Shown: one piece after another, positions 18,008 to 27,971 of the stretch | How positions within the stretch are numbered: position 1 is the first letter of the stretch | Layout of the letters: each line of letters begins with the position of its first letter | Origin: Mariniphaga sp. | GTDB taxonomy: Bacteria > Bacteroidota > Bacteroidia > Bacteroidales > Prolixibacteraceae | Assembly (NCBI GenBank): GCA_024636975.1 | Contig: JAGXGA010000053.1 | Coordinates: 1 to 64,000, forward strand | DNA: 64,000 nt | Direction: 5' to 3' | Translations under genes and position numbers: made by a program | The notes under the pieces: generated by a model | Told to the model about the DNA's origin: nothing | Databases searched by the model: none | The model's input: only the letters and a program-made list of their open reading frames with translations

Positions 18008-20253
18008 TCAACGGCCAATATGAAAGGTATGAATGTACTTAAGTGTCACCGACCTGAAATCGGAAAACGGGAGCAACGGGTCAGTTTTTCCTTTGTTGTT
18101 CAGCATTTCATTGTAAACCAGGTACAAATCATTTCCGTCTTTGGGATTATAGCGAAGACGGAAATTAAACAGGCTGATTTGTGACAGGGAATTATATTGT
18201 ACAAACGCATTCATACCGAGTTTTACGTTCATTGAAGATGAAATTTTCAGCCGTCCTATATGTGAAGTGTAATCGGGTGAATTTCCAAAAGTTATTCGGT
18301 TAAATTCGTAAAAACCAAGGAGAGTAATGTATTTTGAAATGGTGTAGGTAGGATTAACTGATGCCGATACTATTTTTCCTCCATAAAAATTTCCGGTGTT
18401 GATGGAAAAAACAGATTTCAGAAGTTTCACCCTTGGTGTCTGGTAGCTATGTTAAACGTGTTGTTTATATATTTTCCGGGTTGTATGACATTGTTTTGGC
18501 TAAGGTTAAAAGCACCCGGTGGATTATCAAGAAAACGCGAATAAGTGAATTGCACAATACTGCGGTTATTCCACTCCAGTTGTAAAAAAGATGAAATCAA
18601 AAAAGTTTCCAGTTGGTTTGTTGTATTTGAAAAATAGGCCTGTGAATTGACACTAAACTGCAGGTAATAAAATGAAGATTTTTCACCGGGAAACCAACCC
18701 CAGGAAATGCGGTCGCCAATTGCTTTGTAATTTTTTCTCATTTCAAAGCCCAATCCCGGCTCGTAATTTAAATCGACCTGCGAGTAACTCAATGAATAAT
18801 TAAAACCTACTTGCTTTCGGTCCTCCCACTGGATATAAATCCTGTTCCGGTTATCCGGAACTTTTGAACCCAAATCGGTGTACTGTGATTGCCAGCTTTG
18901 GGCAAGATTCACCTTTAGATAGTCATCTTTAAACAGGTTAATGATTCCGTCCAATCCATATGTAAGGTTTGTGTTTCCGGCAAAATCGGTTCGGGAAGTT
19001 ATTATTCCACCTATATAGGAATTATTTTCCGAAATTCTTTTTCTTAACCGGAGTACTCCGTAATTTTCAGAAGGGAAATCAAACTTCTCCCGCGACTGCA
19101 TAGTCATAGCGCCAATGTCAAAACTTTTTATCCGTCCAACCAACCGCATCCCGCCCCACAGGGGAATAAGCTTGTTCTCATTGATACCTATTCTCCTGCT
19201 GTAAAACAACCGGTTCTCATTTTCAAAGCTAAATTCCATTATACTTGAACGTTCCAGGAAAAACCTTCTTTTTTCAGGAAAAAAAAGGGAAAACCGGCTT
19301 AGATTAACCACCTGGTCGTCAGCCTCAACCTGTGCAAAGTCAGTGTTCACTGTAATGTCCAGGTTCATATTGTTGGAAACGGCATGCTGAATATCCAGTC
19401 CTGCATCCAGTTTGTTGGCCGATGTTTTATCAAAACCCTGTGATCCCGGCAATCTGTTATGGTGATAGCCCAAACTCGACAATAAATACGGCGAGGTAAA
19501 CCAGGGCCTTTTATTCTGAATTCCGGTAAAAGTGACGTTTTGTGCCTGAGATGGCTTGATAAAGCTCCAGAACCCCCAGTCGGGAGGAATTGCGGGATAA
19601 ACATCCAATTGCTTATCAAACGGTCGATACCGAAAAGCGATCAATCCCATGGTTGTCAGATCATTTATGTTTTGAAAACGCAGGCTGCTGAAAGGAATAC
19701 GGGCTTCTGTCACCCAGCCTTCATCATTTAAAGTAACTTTTGCTTCCCAGTATGTATTCCACGACAGATCAATGGGCCCATTGCCTTGCGCATCATTGCT
19801 CACACTTATATCGATCCGTGATCCAGTTGGAGAAACACTAAAGAACAGCGCATTTTCATTGTCATTGTAAGTATCCAATATCAGGCTAACAACATCCATT
19901 GTCATTTCCATTTTATCCCGCTCAAAGTAGGGCTTCTGGATATTGACAGGATCATCATAACAAACAACTGAAAAATAGAGGAATTTTTCATCGTACGCTA
20001 CACGAAAATTAGTTTGGGTACCGGGTACTGTTGAAAATGCCGGCCAGTGACTTACAAGAGGTAATGTAGTTATGGAACCCCATTCCAGCGAATCCACAAA
20101 TCCATCAAACAGAATTTCATTTTCCATCCTGGGCAACAGGGGCATTTCTGCAAATGCGGCAGTTACCGGTGAATGCGACTCCTTTTCGTTCAAAGGCTGG
20201 CACCAAATTGTTTTTGTTAAAATAAGGAATGACAATCCAATAATATATTTCAT
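18008..20253 (-). pseudogene. DUF5916-type outer-membrane protein gene, frameshifted
   Basis: Two frames make one protein. Residues 1-608 (from ATG 20253) have a signal peptide, a CBM9/DOMON-like domain (~45-220, LFDGFVDSLEWG) and the start of a beta-barrel (FFPEKRRFFLERS ~330). The frame ends at TGA 18427-18429, but the next frame continues in register from 18430 with LKSVFSINTGNFYGGKI, FVQYNSLSQISLFNFRLRYN and YLVYNEM, the normal C-terminal barrel of this family. One base lost in the run at 18430-18434 explains it. Restored length is ~748 aa, usual for DUF5916. It may be a real lesion or a sequencing error. Function of the family is unknown. Confidence 0.85.
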
Positions 20254-20654
20254 TGTTGTTTTTAAGATTAAACAGATATAATTTAAGGTCCGGCATCATT
20301 TTTTCCACAGTAAAAGCATTATGAAACTTAGGGATTATGGTATAGTGTGCCAGACTTTAACTACTTTCTTTTGTGTTTGGTTATACAAAAAGGGTATTGA
20401 ATTAAAATCCGCATTCAAAACATTTTCCTTATGATTTCCTTTTCAAAATTAGGCCGGAAAGCAAAAACGTGTTTTGCTTAAAGGTTCAATTATTGTTCTG
20501 TTTAGTTTAGTATGGATCAGGAAATGCACCAGTTTCATACCATATACCCTGATGTTCCGAATAAATTTATGCAGGTCATCCATAAAAGTGTTTAGTGTAG
20601 AGTTATATTGTCAGCTTCAAACTGAACCGCATGGACCTATAGCATGCAGGTTCT
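20254..20654. other. 400-base gap; one perfect hairpin, no gene
   Basis: No coding sign on either strand. AAGCAAAA (20459-20466) and TTTTGCTT (20472-20479) form an 8-bp stem with a five-base loop, not followed by a T-run on either strand, so it is more likely a binding site or RNA element than a terminator. Confidence 0.45.
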
Positions 20655-21306
20655 TTATTTATTACTGAGTACTTTATTATTCGTAGGTAATGGAAATAAG
20701 GCTCCGGGTAAAAGTATCACTGCCTTTTTGGAAGCATCATAGCGCACATAGAGCGCACCGATTTTATACGGTTTTTCGTTTATTATTAGCGTATTGGAGG
20801 TTCCGTCTTTTATATCACGTATTGGCAAAGCGGGAGTTTTCTGAAATACTGATTTAATTTTAAGTGTTCCGCGTTCTTCTCCTTCAGAATTAAGAATCCA
20901 GACTGCTCCAATCTCATCATCTATAGCTTCTTGCCCCGATACAATATATAAGCCGGCGTCTGCAGCAACATTTGGGATCGCTGTAAAAGAATAAGGGGTA
21001 GTGCTGTTTCTTAAAGTTACCTGACCGGAAAAAGCATTGCTTTCGAATATTGCCGAAATTTTAGCCCCTTCACTGTTTGTTAAGCGAATCATTGAGGGAT
21101 TATCAATTGTTTCCTTAAACCATTCTGAGATCAGTTCATTACCGTTGCACACATATACAATAACCTCATTTTGGGCAATTAACAGGCCAATAAACAAGTT
21201 TGTTCCATCCACCTTGCCTGCAAATCCATTTTCTCCCTGTATATCAAAAAAAAGTATCATCTGTCTCTTCTTTATCACAACCTGTAAAAACAAAGAATTT
21301 GAGCAT
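20655..21306 (-). pseudogene. Probable lipoprotein with N-terminal frameshift
   Basis: A 200-residue body (from GENGFAGKVDGTNLFIGLL to the C-terminus) appears intact and beta-rich, with repeated edge-strand patterns (EVIVYVCNGNELISEWF, GLYIVSGQEAID). In its own frame it begins with an unconvincing FLQVVIKKRQMILFF. One frame over, from ATG 21306, the same DNA reads VFTGCDKEETDDT, a lipobox followed by an acidic tether, before stopping. The switch point is the A8 run at 21246-21253. A one-base change there would restore a lipoprotein, although only nine residues precede the cysteine, so the signal peptide may also be damaged. Family not recognised. It lies just downstream of the PQQ dehydrogenase gene. 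Confidence 0.55.
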
Positions 21307-21343
21307 TATCAGAAATTACTGATTGACTAGTTCATAATAAATT

Positions 21344-23434
21344 TCATTTTTTATTTTTTTCATTTTGTGCACTGGAAAGCAGGTAAAATTTGATATCCTG
21401 TATATCCTGTTCCGATAGCCTGTCGTTGAATTTTGGCATTCCTTTTCCTAAAAATGCACCTTCACCGACAATTTGATTGAAGATTTCAAAAGTCTCCGGT
21501 TTAGAATAAATTAAGCCAGGAATTGCACCACCTGGACCACTACTGTGGCATTTCGAACAATAACGTTCTAACAGCCGACTTCCATGATCAAGCTGCTCGT
21601 TGGTTGCGGAGAATTTTAAATTCACCAGTTTAGGTAGTATCTGGTGTGGAAACTGAGGTGCATCTTTTTCACCACCAATAGCAAAAGTATAAACACCACC
21701 AGGATTTATCTGGTCGGTATATTTTACCCAGGTAGCCATACCGCCTCCCCATCCGGCAACCAGTGTAACATATTGAATCCCATCAATCAAATAGGTTATT
21801 GGTGGTGCCACAATTCCGGTTTGAAGCGGAAACTCCCACAACTTTTCACCGTTTCTTGCATCGTATACTACAAAATCACCCTCTCCGGCACCCTGAAAAA
21901 CAAGTTCTTCAGTACTTAATATTCCTGCATTCCAAAAGGATTTTTGATTTACGCTCCACACTTCTTTCTGGGTTACCGGATTCCAGGCAATCAGTTTTCC
22001 ATTCCACTGAGTGGCCAAAGAATCGTGCTGGTCAGGATTATCGGGATTGTACCTTGTTCCTGTATTCCATGTTCTGGCATCATCAACATATTCCCAGTCT
22101 TGAGGCTGTCCATACATATTTGAACTTTCCTGAGCGGGAATATAAACCAATCCGGTTGATTTATTGTAAGCCATAGGATGCCAGTTATGTCCCCCTATAG
22201 GGTGAGGTGCGATAATTGAGTTAATGTCTTTATATCTGCTGAATTGTGTTTCGATAGGTATGCCTGTGGTCTGGTCAATTTCTTTTGCCCAGTTAGTATA
22301 AACAAAAGGCATGGCTGAAATAAAATCACCATTGGTTCGATCGATTACATAGAAAAAGCCATTTTTTGGCGCCTGCATCAGTACCTTTCTGATTTTTCCT
22401 TTTATTTCCAGATCAGCCAGTATAATATGTTGCGTTGCTGTATAATCCCAGCTGTCACCAGGGGTTGTCTGATAGTACCATACCAGTTCGCCATCGTCCG
22501 GGTTTAGGGCAACTATTGATGAAAGGTATAAATTATCTCCTCCGCCTGGGCTCCTTATTTCCCGGTTCCAGGGTGAGCCGTTTCCGGTCCCGATGTAAAG
22601 TAATTTCAATTCAGGATCATAGGCCATTGCATCCCATGCAGTTCCACCTCCGCCAAATTTCCACCATTCACCTGTCCATGTTTTTGCTGCTTCCTCCATG
22701 GCTTTCGATTCAAATCCATGGGACGGATTACCGGGTACAGTAAAAAAGCGCCATATTTTTTTACCTGTCAGAGCATCGTACGCCGTAACATAACCACGCA
22801 CTCCATACTCGGCGCCTCCATTTCCAATAATGATTTTTCCGTCAACAATCCTTGGTGCACCTGTAATCGTATAGCCTTTATTTTGATCGACAGTAACTAC
22901 TTCCCATTTTTTTGTTCCGGATGAGGCATCAATTGCAATCAGCCTTCCGTCCAAAGATCCAACATATATCAACCCTTTGTACAGTGCAACTCCACGGTTC
23001 ACAACATCACAACATGCCCGTTCTCCATATTCCCGGGGTACTTGTGGATCGTAAATCCAAATGATTTCCCCTTTTCTTGCATCAATTGCATACACAATGC
23101 TCCATGGACCGGTAATGTACATGATCCCATCAACTACTAACGGTGTAGCTTCGATTCCTCGTGTAGTGCCTAAATTTATACTCCAAACCAATCCAAGTTT
23201 TTCAATATTTGATTTGGTAATCTGGCTTAAAGGGCTAAAGCGGTCTTCCTGGTAATTTCTGCCGTAAGAAATCCAGTCGCCTGGTTTTTCATCACTTGTA
23301 AGTAACCTTGCATCGTTTACCTGAAGGGTTACTGCATTAATATGCTCAGCTGTTCCAGGTTCCGGGCCTGACTTACAACTTACACTGACCAGAACTATAG
23401 CAACAGAAATAATCAAAGGAGATGATTTATACAT
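21344..23434 (-). CDS. PQQ-dependent quinohemoprotein alcohol dehydrogenase, lipoprotein
   Basis: A 696-residue periplasmic enzyme that oxidises alcohols or polyols with pyrroloquinoline quinone and passes electrons to a fused cytochrome c. The signal peptide ends in a lipobox (SVSC, Cys20). The eight-bladed propeller carries repeated W-motifs (GKKIWRF, GTKKWEVV, GEKLWEF) and the vicinal disulfide C141-C142 (ERACCDVVNRG) typical of PQQ dehydrogenases. The C-terminal heme site is CSKCH (626-630) with likely axial M666 (GKGMPKF). PQQ synthesis genes are absent here. It heads downstream of a TPR gene in a minus-strand block of redox genes. Confidence 0.9.
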   Translation of the reverse strand: MYKSSPLIISVAIVLVSVSCKSGPEPGTAEHINAVTLQVNDARLLTSDEKPGDWISYGRNYQEDRFSPLSQITKSNIEKLGLVWSINLGTTRGIEATPLVVDGIMYITGPWSIVYAIDARKGEIIWIYDPQVPREYGERACCDVVNRGVALYKGLIYVGSLDGRLIAIDASSGTKKWEVVTVDQNKGYTITGAPRIVDGKIIIGNGGAEYGVRGYVTAYDALTGKKIWRFFTVPGNPSHGFESKAMEEAAKTWTGEWWKFGGGGTAWDAMAYDPELKLLYIGTGNGSPWNREIRSPGGGDNLYLSSIVALNPDDGELVWYYQTTPGDSWDYTATQHIILADLEIKGKIRKVLMQAPKNGFFYVIDRTNGDFISAMPFVYTNWAKEIDQTTGIPIETQFSRYKDINSIIAPHPIGGHNWHPMAYNKSTGLVYIPAQESSNMYGQPQDWEYVDDARTWNTGTRYNPDNPDQHDSLATQWNGKLIAWNPVTQKEVWSVNQKSFWNAGILSTEELVFQGAGEGDFVVYDARNGEKLWEFPLQTGIVAPPITYLIDGIQYVTLVAGWGGGMATWVKYTDQINPGGVYTFAIGGEKDAPQFPHQILPKLVNLKFSATNEQLDHGSRLLERYCSKCHSSGPGGAIPGLIYSKPETFEIFNQIVGEGAFLGKGMPKFNDRLSEQDIQDIKFYLLSSAQNEKNKK

Positions 23435-23496
23435 GATTCTTTTTTATTTTGTTTCTGGAAAAAATTAACGAAGTAAAAAATGCTTCTATACCTGCT

Positions 23497-25224
23497 TTAT
23501 TTCAACCGGGCATTAAATAATTCCACATCTGCATTTGCCCAAACTGTTTTCAGTTGTCCATTTATTTTATCCTCGTTGCCTGCATCATTTAGCCGTGAAT
23601 ACGCCAGTTTCATTCCGTGCAGCGCCCATCCGTTTTTAGGAAATTTCTGCAGGTCTTCCTCAAAAGTTTTCAGGGCATCGGTATATTTTTCGGCTTCAAT
23701 CTGAACCGCTCCCAGATGATGTCTTACTGAAAAGAACCAATCCGGCGGTTCGTTGTAATTCAGGTTATCTTCAATCTGTACTGCTTTCTCTAAAAGATTA
23801 ATGCTTTTTACAAAGTTGTTTTCACTGGCCAGGATTTCCGCTTCCAGAACATATTGTGCAATTTCCACCAGGTCAATTGCGTCGTTGAGGTCCCAGATTG
23901 TGATTTCTTTTATCTGTGGGTCAGCTGCCTGTTTTTGCAGTACCAACAATTCTTTTTTTGCAAGGTTCGTATCTCCCAAGCCAAGAAATGCCATCCCTCG
24001 TGCATATGCCCTGACTGCTTCGGGATAGGCCAATGAAGGGTCTTCATTGTTCATTTGGAGGATTTCATCCCATTTTCCAAATTTCACATAAACGTAATAG
24101 GGGATGGTATAAAAGTGCTGGAGTGTTCCCCATCCGGGTTCTTTCATCATTTGTGTGTCGGCATTTTCAGCTACCTTAAGGGCGGCATCGATGCCCCATT
24201 TGCTGTTTCCTTCGAGGGTTGCAGTTGCAGCCAGAAAATGATAGTTGTGTGGAAAATAAGTCAGCGGATACAATCCCTTTACTTTACATGCAGTGATGTA
24301 CGAATCATCAGCTTCTATTGCCCTGAAATTGGCAAGTGATCCCTTATGGTAATCGCCGGTGCGGATATAAATATGTGCCGGCATGTGAAGCAGATGACCA
24401 GCTGCCGGAACCAGTCCCTCGTCGTATAATTGTGCACTGCCTAATCCTTTTTCCGGTTCATCCGAAGCTTCAATAGCATGTATATAAAAATGATGCGCTC
24501 CGGGATGTTTTGGATTGTATTTAATTACCTGATCGAGTGTGGATAATATCTCCGGAGTCCAGCTCATTGGATTTCCTTTTTTATCCCATAAATCCCAGGG
24601 ATGAAGGTTCATTAAAGATTCAGCATATAATGTTCCTACAACAGGGTCTTTGGGATAGGATTTGAAAACAGATTTCAATGCCTCTGAATAGGCTACATCC
24701 AGGTGACTTCTGTCTTCAGCCGGTTCTTTTACGTATCGGACTGCCAAAGCTTCAATTAAAGCTTTTTCCTTTGGGGTGCAATTTTCTGCTGATAATTCAA
24801 GCGCAGTTTGTATTGCATCATAGGTTGTTTCGTAATTGTCGTCTATCATCCCGACATTGTAGTTGGGTCCCAATACGTAGGCATAACCCCACCAGGCCAT
24901 TGCACATTTGGGATCCAGTTTTGCAGCATAGTAGAACGAGCGTGCTGCTTCGGCATGATTAAAAGCATAAGCCAACACCATGCCCTGATTAAAATATTTC
25001 TGCGCCCGTTCGCTTTTTGTTGAAACCGGAAAATTAAGAACATCAAATCCTTCAAACAATGGAGCTTCAATGTCCGAACTGTACCAATCCTGACCGGATA
25101 TAGCTGGTGCCGCAGCACATGTAACTGTAGTGTATTGATATGTCTTTTGGGGTTTACTGTTTAAAGTTGTAACACCATAAATCAGGAAGACAACCAAACC
25201 TAATAAAATGAAATTCTTTTTCAT
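23497..25224 (-). CDS. Exported TPR-repeat protein with conserved histidine motifs
   Basis: A 575-residue protein with an N-terminal signal or anchor (residues 5-20) and helical TPR-like repeats throughout (FNQGMVLAYAFNHAEAARSF ~79-98, then others). Two histidine-rich blocks stand out: HHFYIHAIEAS (~237-247) and LLHMPAHIYIRTGDY (~276-290). They occur in a family common beside redox genes in Bacteroidota and Acidobacteria, with no known function that I can state. The histidines could bind metal or heme. It lies 62 bases upstream of the PQQ dehydrogenase gene and 25 bases after the NTF2-like gene, consistent with one operon. Confidence 0.78.
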   Translation of the reverse strand: MKKNFILLGLVVFLIYGVTTLNSKPQKTYQYTTVTCAAAPAISGQDWYSSDIEAPLFEGFDVLNFPVSTKSERAQKYFNQGMVLAYAFNHAEAARSFYYAAKLDPKCAMAWWGYAYVLGPNYNVGMIDDNYETTYDAIQTALELSAENCTPKEKALIEALAVRYVKEPAEDRSHLDVAYSEALKSVFKSYPKDPVVGTLYAESLMNLHPWDLWDKKGNPMSWTPEILSTLDQVIKYNPKHPGAHHFYIHAIEASDEPEKGLGSAQLYDEGLVPAAGHLLHMPAHIYIRTGDYHKGSLANFRAIEADDSYITACKVKGLYPLTYFPHNYHFLAATATLEGNSKWGIDAALKVAENADTQMMKEPGWGTLQHFYTIPYYVYVKFGKWDEILQMNNEDPSLAYPEAVRAYARGMAFLGLGDTNLAKKELLVLQKQAADPQIKEITIWDLNDAIDLVEIAQYVLEAEILASENNFVKSINLLEKAVQIEDNLNYNEPPDWFFSVRHHLGAVQIEAEKYTDALKTFEEDLQKFPKNGWALHGMKLAYSRLNDAGNEDKINGQLKTVWANADVELFNARLK

Positions 25225-25249
25225 GATATGACTTATTTTTGGTAGTAAT

Positions 25250-25756
25250 TTAATCCACTATCAGCGGTGAATGGTGTTCATGGGTTATTTTCCATTCCTC
25301 ATCTACCTTAACAAACACCAGGGTTGTTGAGCCCCATATCTGTTGAACTTCGCTGTCAATAGTCGGGCGAAAATCGGCATGGAAGGTTACAACAGCCATC
25401 TCCCCAAATACATTGATTTTTAAGTTGTCCAAGTTGTAGTCGAAGCCAGATATTGCACCCACGAATCCCCTTTCGAACTCTTCATTGTGAGCAGATCCAA
25501 ACCGGTGCTGGCTATCCCTGAACTCAGTAAATTTAGGTCCGTATATATGATAGGAGATCAGCTTGTCGGCATCCTTTTCCTGTATGCTTTTAAATATACC
25601 GTCAAGTACTGTTTGCAGCTCGGCCTGTGATTCCGGAAATGTATCGTTAATAATTTCAACCTTTGTTTGTTCTTTCTTTTTTGTATCGTCTTTGCTGTGA
25701 GCTGATAAGAAGATGCTCAAGCAGATAATTGCAATGAATGTCATTGTTGTTTTCAT
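25250..25756 (-). CDS. Secreted NTF2-like (SnoaL/DUF4440-type) protein
   Basis: A 168-residue protein with a signal peptide (1-20) and an alpha+beta cone fold pattern: helix with LQTVLDGIFKSIQEKDADKL, then strands FGEMAVVTFHADFRPT, STTLVFVKVDEEWKITHEH. This is the pattern of SnoaL-like or DUF4440 proteins, which are small binding proteins or isomerases. EHHSPL near the end contributes pocket histidines. No particular substrate can be named. Its position between the TPR and FAD genes suggests it belongs to the oxidation locus. Confidence 0.75.
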   Translation of the reverse strand: MKTTMTFIAIICLSIFLSAHSKDDTKKKEQTKVEIINDTFPESQAELQTVLDGIFKSIQEKDADKLISYHIYGPKFTEFRDSQHRFGSAHNEEFERGFVGAISGFDYNLDNLKINVFGEMAVVTFHADFRPTIDSEVQQIWGSTTLVFVKVDEEWKITHEHHSPLIVD

Positions 25757-25908
25757 GGTGTATAATATTTAAATGACTATTGAGAATAGGACAATGTGGA
25801 TTAACTGGTTGAAAAGTTAACGAGGTGCATTTTGAAAAGACTGCCTTTTTTACCACACTACGTTCACGGCAAAATCTTTTCTCACTTTATACTTGTTGTG
25901 TAAGATGA

Positions 25909-27297
25909 TCAATTTTCTTCTTTCGATTGTTTCGGAAGGATATTTTGGTTAATATGGAAGAAATTATCCGGATCGTATTCTTTTTTAATACGGGCAAGCC
26001 GCTCGTAGTTGGGTCCGTATGATGCCTTTATCCTGTCCTGTCCTTCTTCCATTAAAAAGTTAACGTAAGCACCGCCTGATGCAAAGGGTTTCATTCCCTC
26101 GTAATAATTCCTGCACCAATTGGTAACCTTTTCAGCATTGGAGGGATCGGGATCCACTCCCACGATAACCTGTGCCCATCGGGCATCCCGGTTTGCCCAT
26201 GCGGTTTCAGCAGCGCCAACTTCATGCACTTTCCCGTCGACAGGATAAAAATGGGTGGTGGAATGCATGGTGGGAACAATGGACCCATGTTTGATGGCTT
26301 CATCAATTGCTGAATCGGAAAGTTCCTTAATATAATGTGCTTTCCAGTACCATTGCATTCCGGGAGGGTACAGCCCATCGAACATGCTGTTGAGGGCAGG
26401 CATGGGTATTTCTCCAACAAAGTCGAGAACTGGCGTTAAGAATTCGCGGATCGGTTTAAATATTTCCTCTCTTTTTTCTTCCGGACCAGTATAGGTCCAT
26501 GCTACGCCGCAAACATTCTCATTGTGCAGATGTTCGGGAAATGGCGGTGCAGGCGGAACAATAAGGAAGGCAAAAAATCCGTATAAATCATTCGGGGCAT
26601 TGCGGGTATACTCTTCATAAAACCGCATAACTTTTCCGGCATGCTCAACAGACCAGAACATAGGGCCGGCATACACATTTTTTACAGGTATCAGGTTAAA
26701 TGTAAATGAAATTACAACCCCAAAATTTCCTCCCCCTCCACGTATTGCCCAAAACAAGTCGGGGTGGGAAGTTTTATTGACGACTACCTTTTCGCCATTT
26801 GCCAGTACCATTTCAGCTTCCAGCAGGTTGTCGATTGTAAGCCCGCCTTTGCGGCTCAGATATCCGATTCCGCCGCCGAGAGTTAATCCGCCCACACCGG
26901 TTGTGCCGATAATTCCCATGGGAAGGGCAAGCCCATGTTCGTGTGTGGCTTTGTCAACTTCGCCAAGCGTACAGCCTGCCTGTATTTTTGCTTTCCGGTT
27001 TTCAGGATCTACCTTTAAGTCTTTCATTTCAGAAAGGTCAATAACCAGTCCGTCATCCACGAGGGCAAGACCTGGGCCACTATGCCCGCCACTTTTTACA
27101 GCAAGCTCCAGGTTATTTTCCCTTGCAAAATTTACACCCTGAACAACATCACCGGCATTCCTGCATACCAGAATGGCGGCCGGTTTTTTATCAATCATGG
27201 CATTGTATATCTTTCGGGCATCTTCGTAACTGCTGTCTTCCGGAAGGATGACTCTTCCCTCTACCTGGTTTTTTAAATTGGTGAATGTTGTTTTCAT
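25909..27297 (-). CDS. FAD-linked oxidoreductase (BBE-like, PCMH-type FAD domain)
   Basis: A 462-residue flavoenzyme of the berberine bridge/6-hydroxynicotine oxidase type. The FAD-binding domain has KSGGHSGPG with H72, the usual covalent histidyl-FAD site, and GVGGLTLGGGIGYLSRK. The second, cysteinyl, FAD attachment site found in BBE enzymes is not present (GTTGVGG), so attachment should be single. The C-terminal BBE block YGPNYERLARIKKEYDPDNFF is complete. Such enzymes oxidise alcohols, sugars or amines using O2 or a carrier. No signal peptide is seen, so it should be cytoplasmic, unlike the adjacent exported genes. It is 9 bases downstream of the cupin gene. Confidence 0.9.
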   Translation of the reverse strand: MKTTFTNLKNQVEGRVILPEDSSYEDARKIYNAMIDKKPAAILVCRNAGDVVQGVNFARENNLELAVKSGGHSGPGLALVDDGLVIDLSEMKDLKVDPENRKAKIQAGCTLGEVDKATHEHGLALPMGIIGTTGVGGLTLGGGIGYLSRKGGLTIDNLLEAEMVLANGEKVVVNKTSHPDLFWAIRGGGGNFGVVISFTFNLIPVKNVYAGPMFWSVEHAGKVMRFYEEYTRNAPNDLYGFFAFLIVPPAPPFPEHLHNENVCGVAWTYTGPEEKREEIFKPIREFLTPVLDFVGEIPMPALNSMFDGLYPPGMQWYWKAHYIKELSDSAIDEAIKHGSIVPTMHSTTHFYPVDGKVHEVGAAETAWANRDARWAQVIVGVDPDPSNAEKVTNWCRNYYEGMKPFASGGAYVNFLMEEGQDRIKASYGPNYERLARIKKEYDPDNFFHINQNILPKQSKEEN

Positions 27298-27306
27298 ATC
27301 TGACTT

Positions 27307-27801
27307 TTATTGATTGTTTTGCATTTCAGCCACTCTTTTCTGCACATGTTTATTAAGTTCATGCATGCCTTTTTCGGGACTGAACTCAATTACTTTTGAA
27401 TCTTCATCAATAATGGCAGTATGTCCCGGCGGCATATAAAAGACATCACCCCCATTAACAACTGTAGTCTTTTTGTTTTTGTCGATGATCCGTAGTTTTC
27501 CTTTTTCAAGGTATCCCCAGTGCGGTACCTGGCAAAGATCATCTTTCAACCCAACAAGTACAGGAGTATAATCGGTGCCGGCAGGCACTTCATTAATTGT
27601 TACGGCCATTCCGCCCCATCCGCCAACCATATTTATTATGTTCCCTTTTGGCATATCTGCCGGTGAAAGATGTATGGGACCCGTAAACTCATGCGGATGC
27701 AATACCAGTTCATGCGATTCTTTTTTTTGTGATGTTCCGGGCAAACTTATTACAAGTGCAACCAGAACTGCCAGGGACTTTAGTGTATTTACTGTTTTCA
27801 T
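27307..27801 (-). CDS. Secreted cupin-domain protein
   Basis: A 164-residue protein with a signal peptide (1-24) and one cupin barrel. The sequence HWGYLEKGKLRI (~92-103) followed by GGDVFYMPPGHTAII (~119-133) matches the two cupin motifs with histidines that may bind metal. Role may be as isomerase, lyase or sensor; not decidable. It is 9 bases upstream of the FAD oxidoreductase gene on the same strand, so coexpressed. The stop-to-start distance to the regulator gene upstream is 170 bases, which probably contains the operon promoter. Confidence 0.82.
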   Translation of the reverse strand: MKTVNTLKSLAVLVALVISLPGTSQKKESHELVLHPHEFTGPIHLSPADMPKGNIINMVGGWGGMAVTINEVPAGTDYTPVLVGLKDDLCQVPHWGYLEKGKLRIIDKNKKTTVVNGGDVFYMPPGHTAIIDEDSKVIEFSPEKGMHELNKHVQKRVAEMQNNQ

Positions 27802-27971
27802 AATACTAAAAATTAAATTGATTAAAAATTGAACGCTGTAGTAACATATTGATACAGTATGATCTACAAAGCAAAGTTACTGGCTTATACGATGTGAGTC
27901 CACCGTTTTTAATTCAATAACTATCAATTTTCATTCATCGGGCAGTTTGGGACTATGTTAATGAAGGGAAT

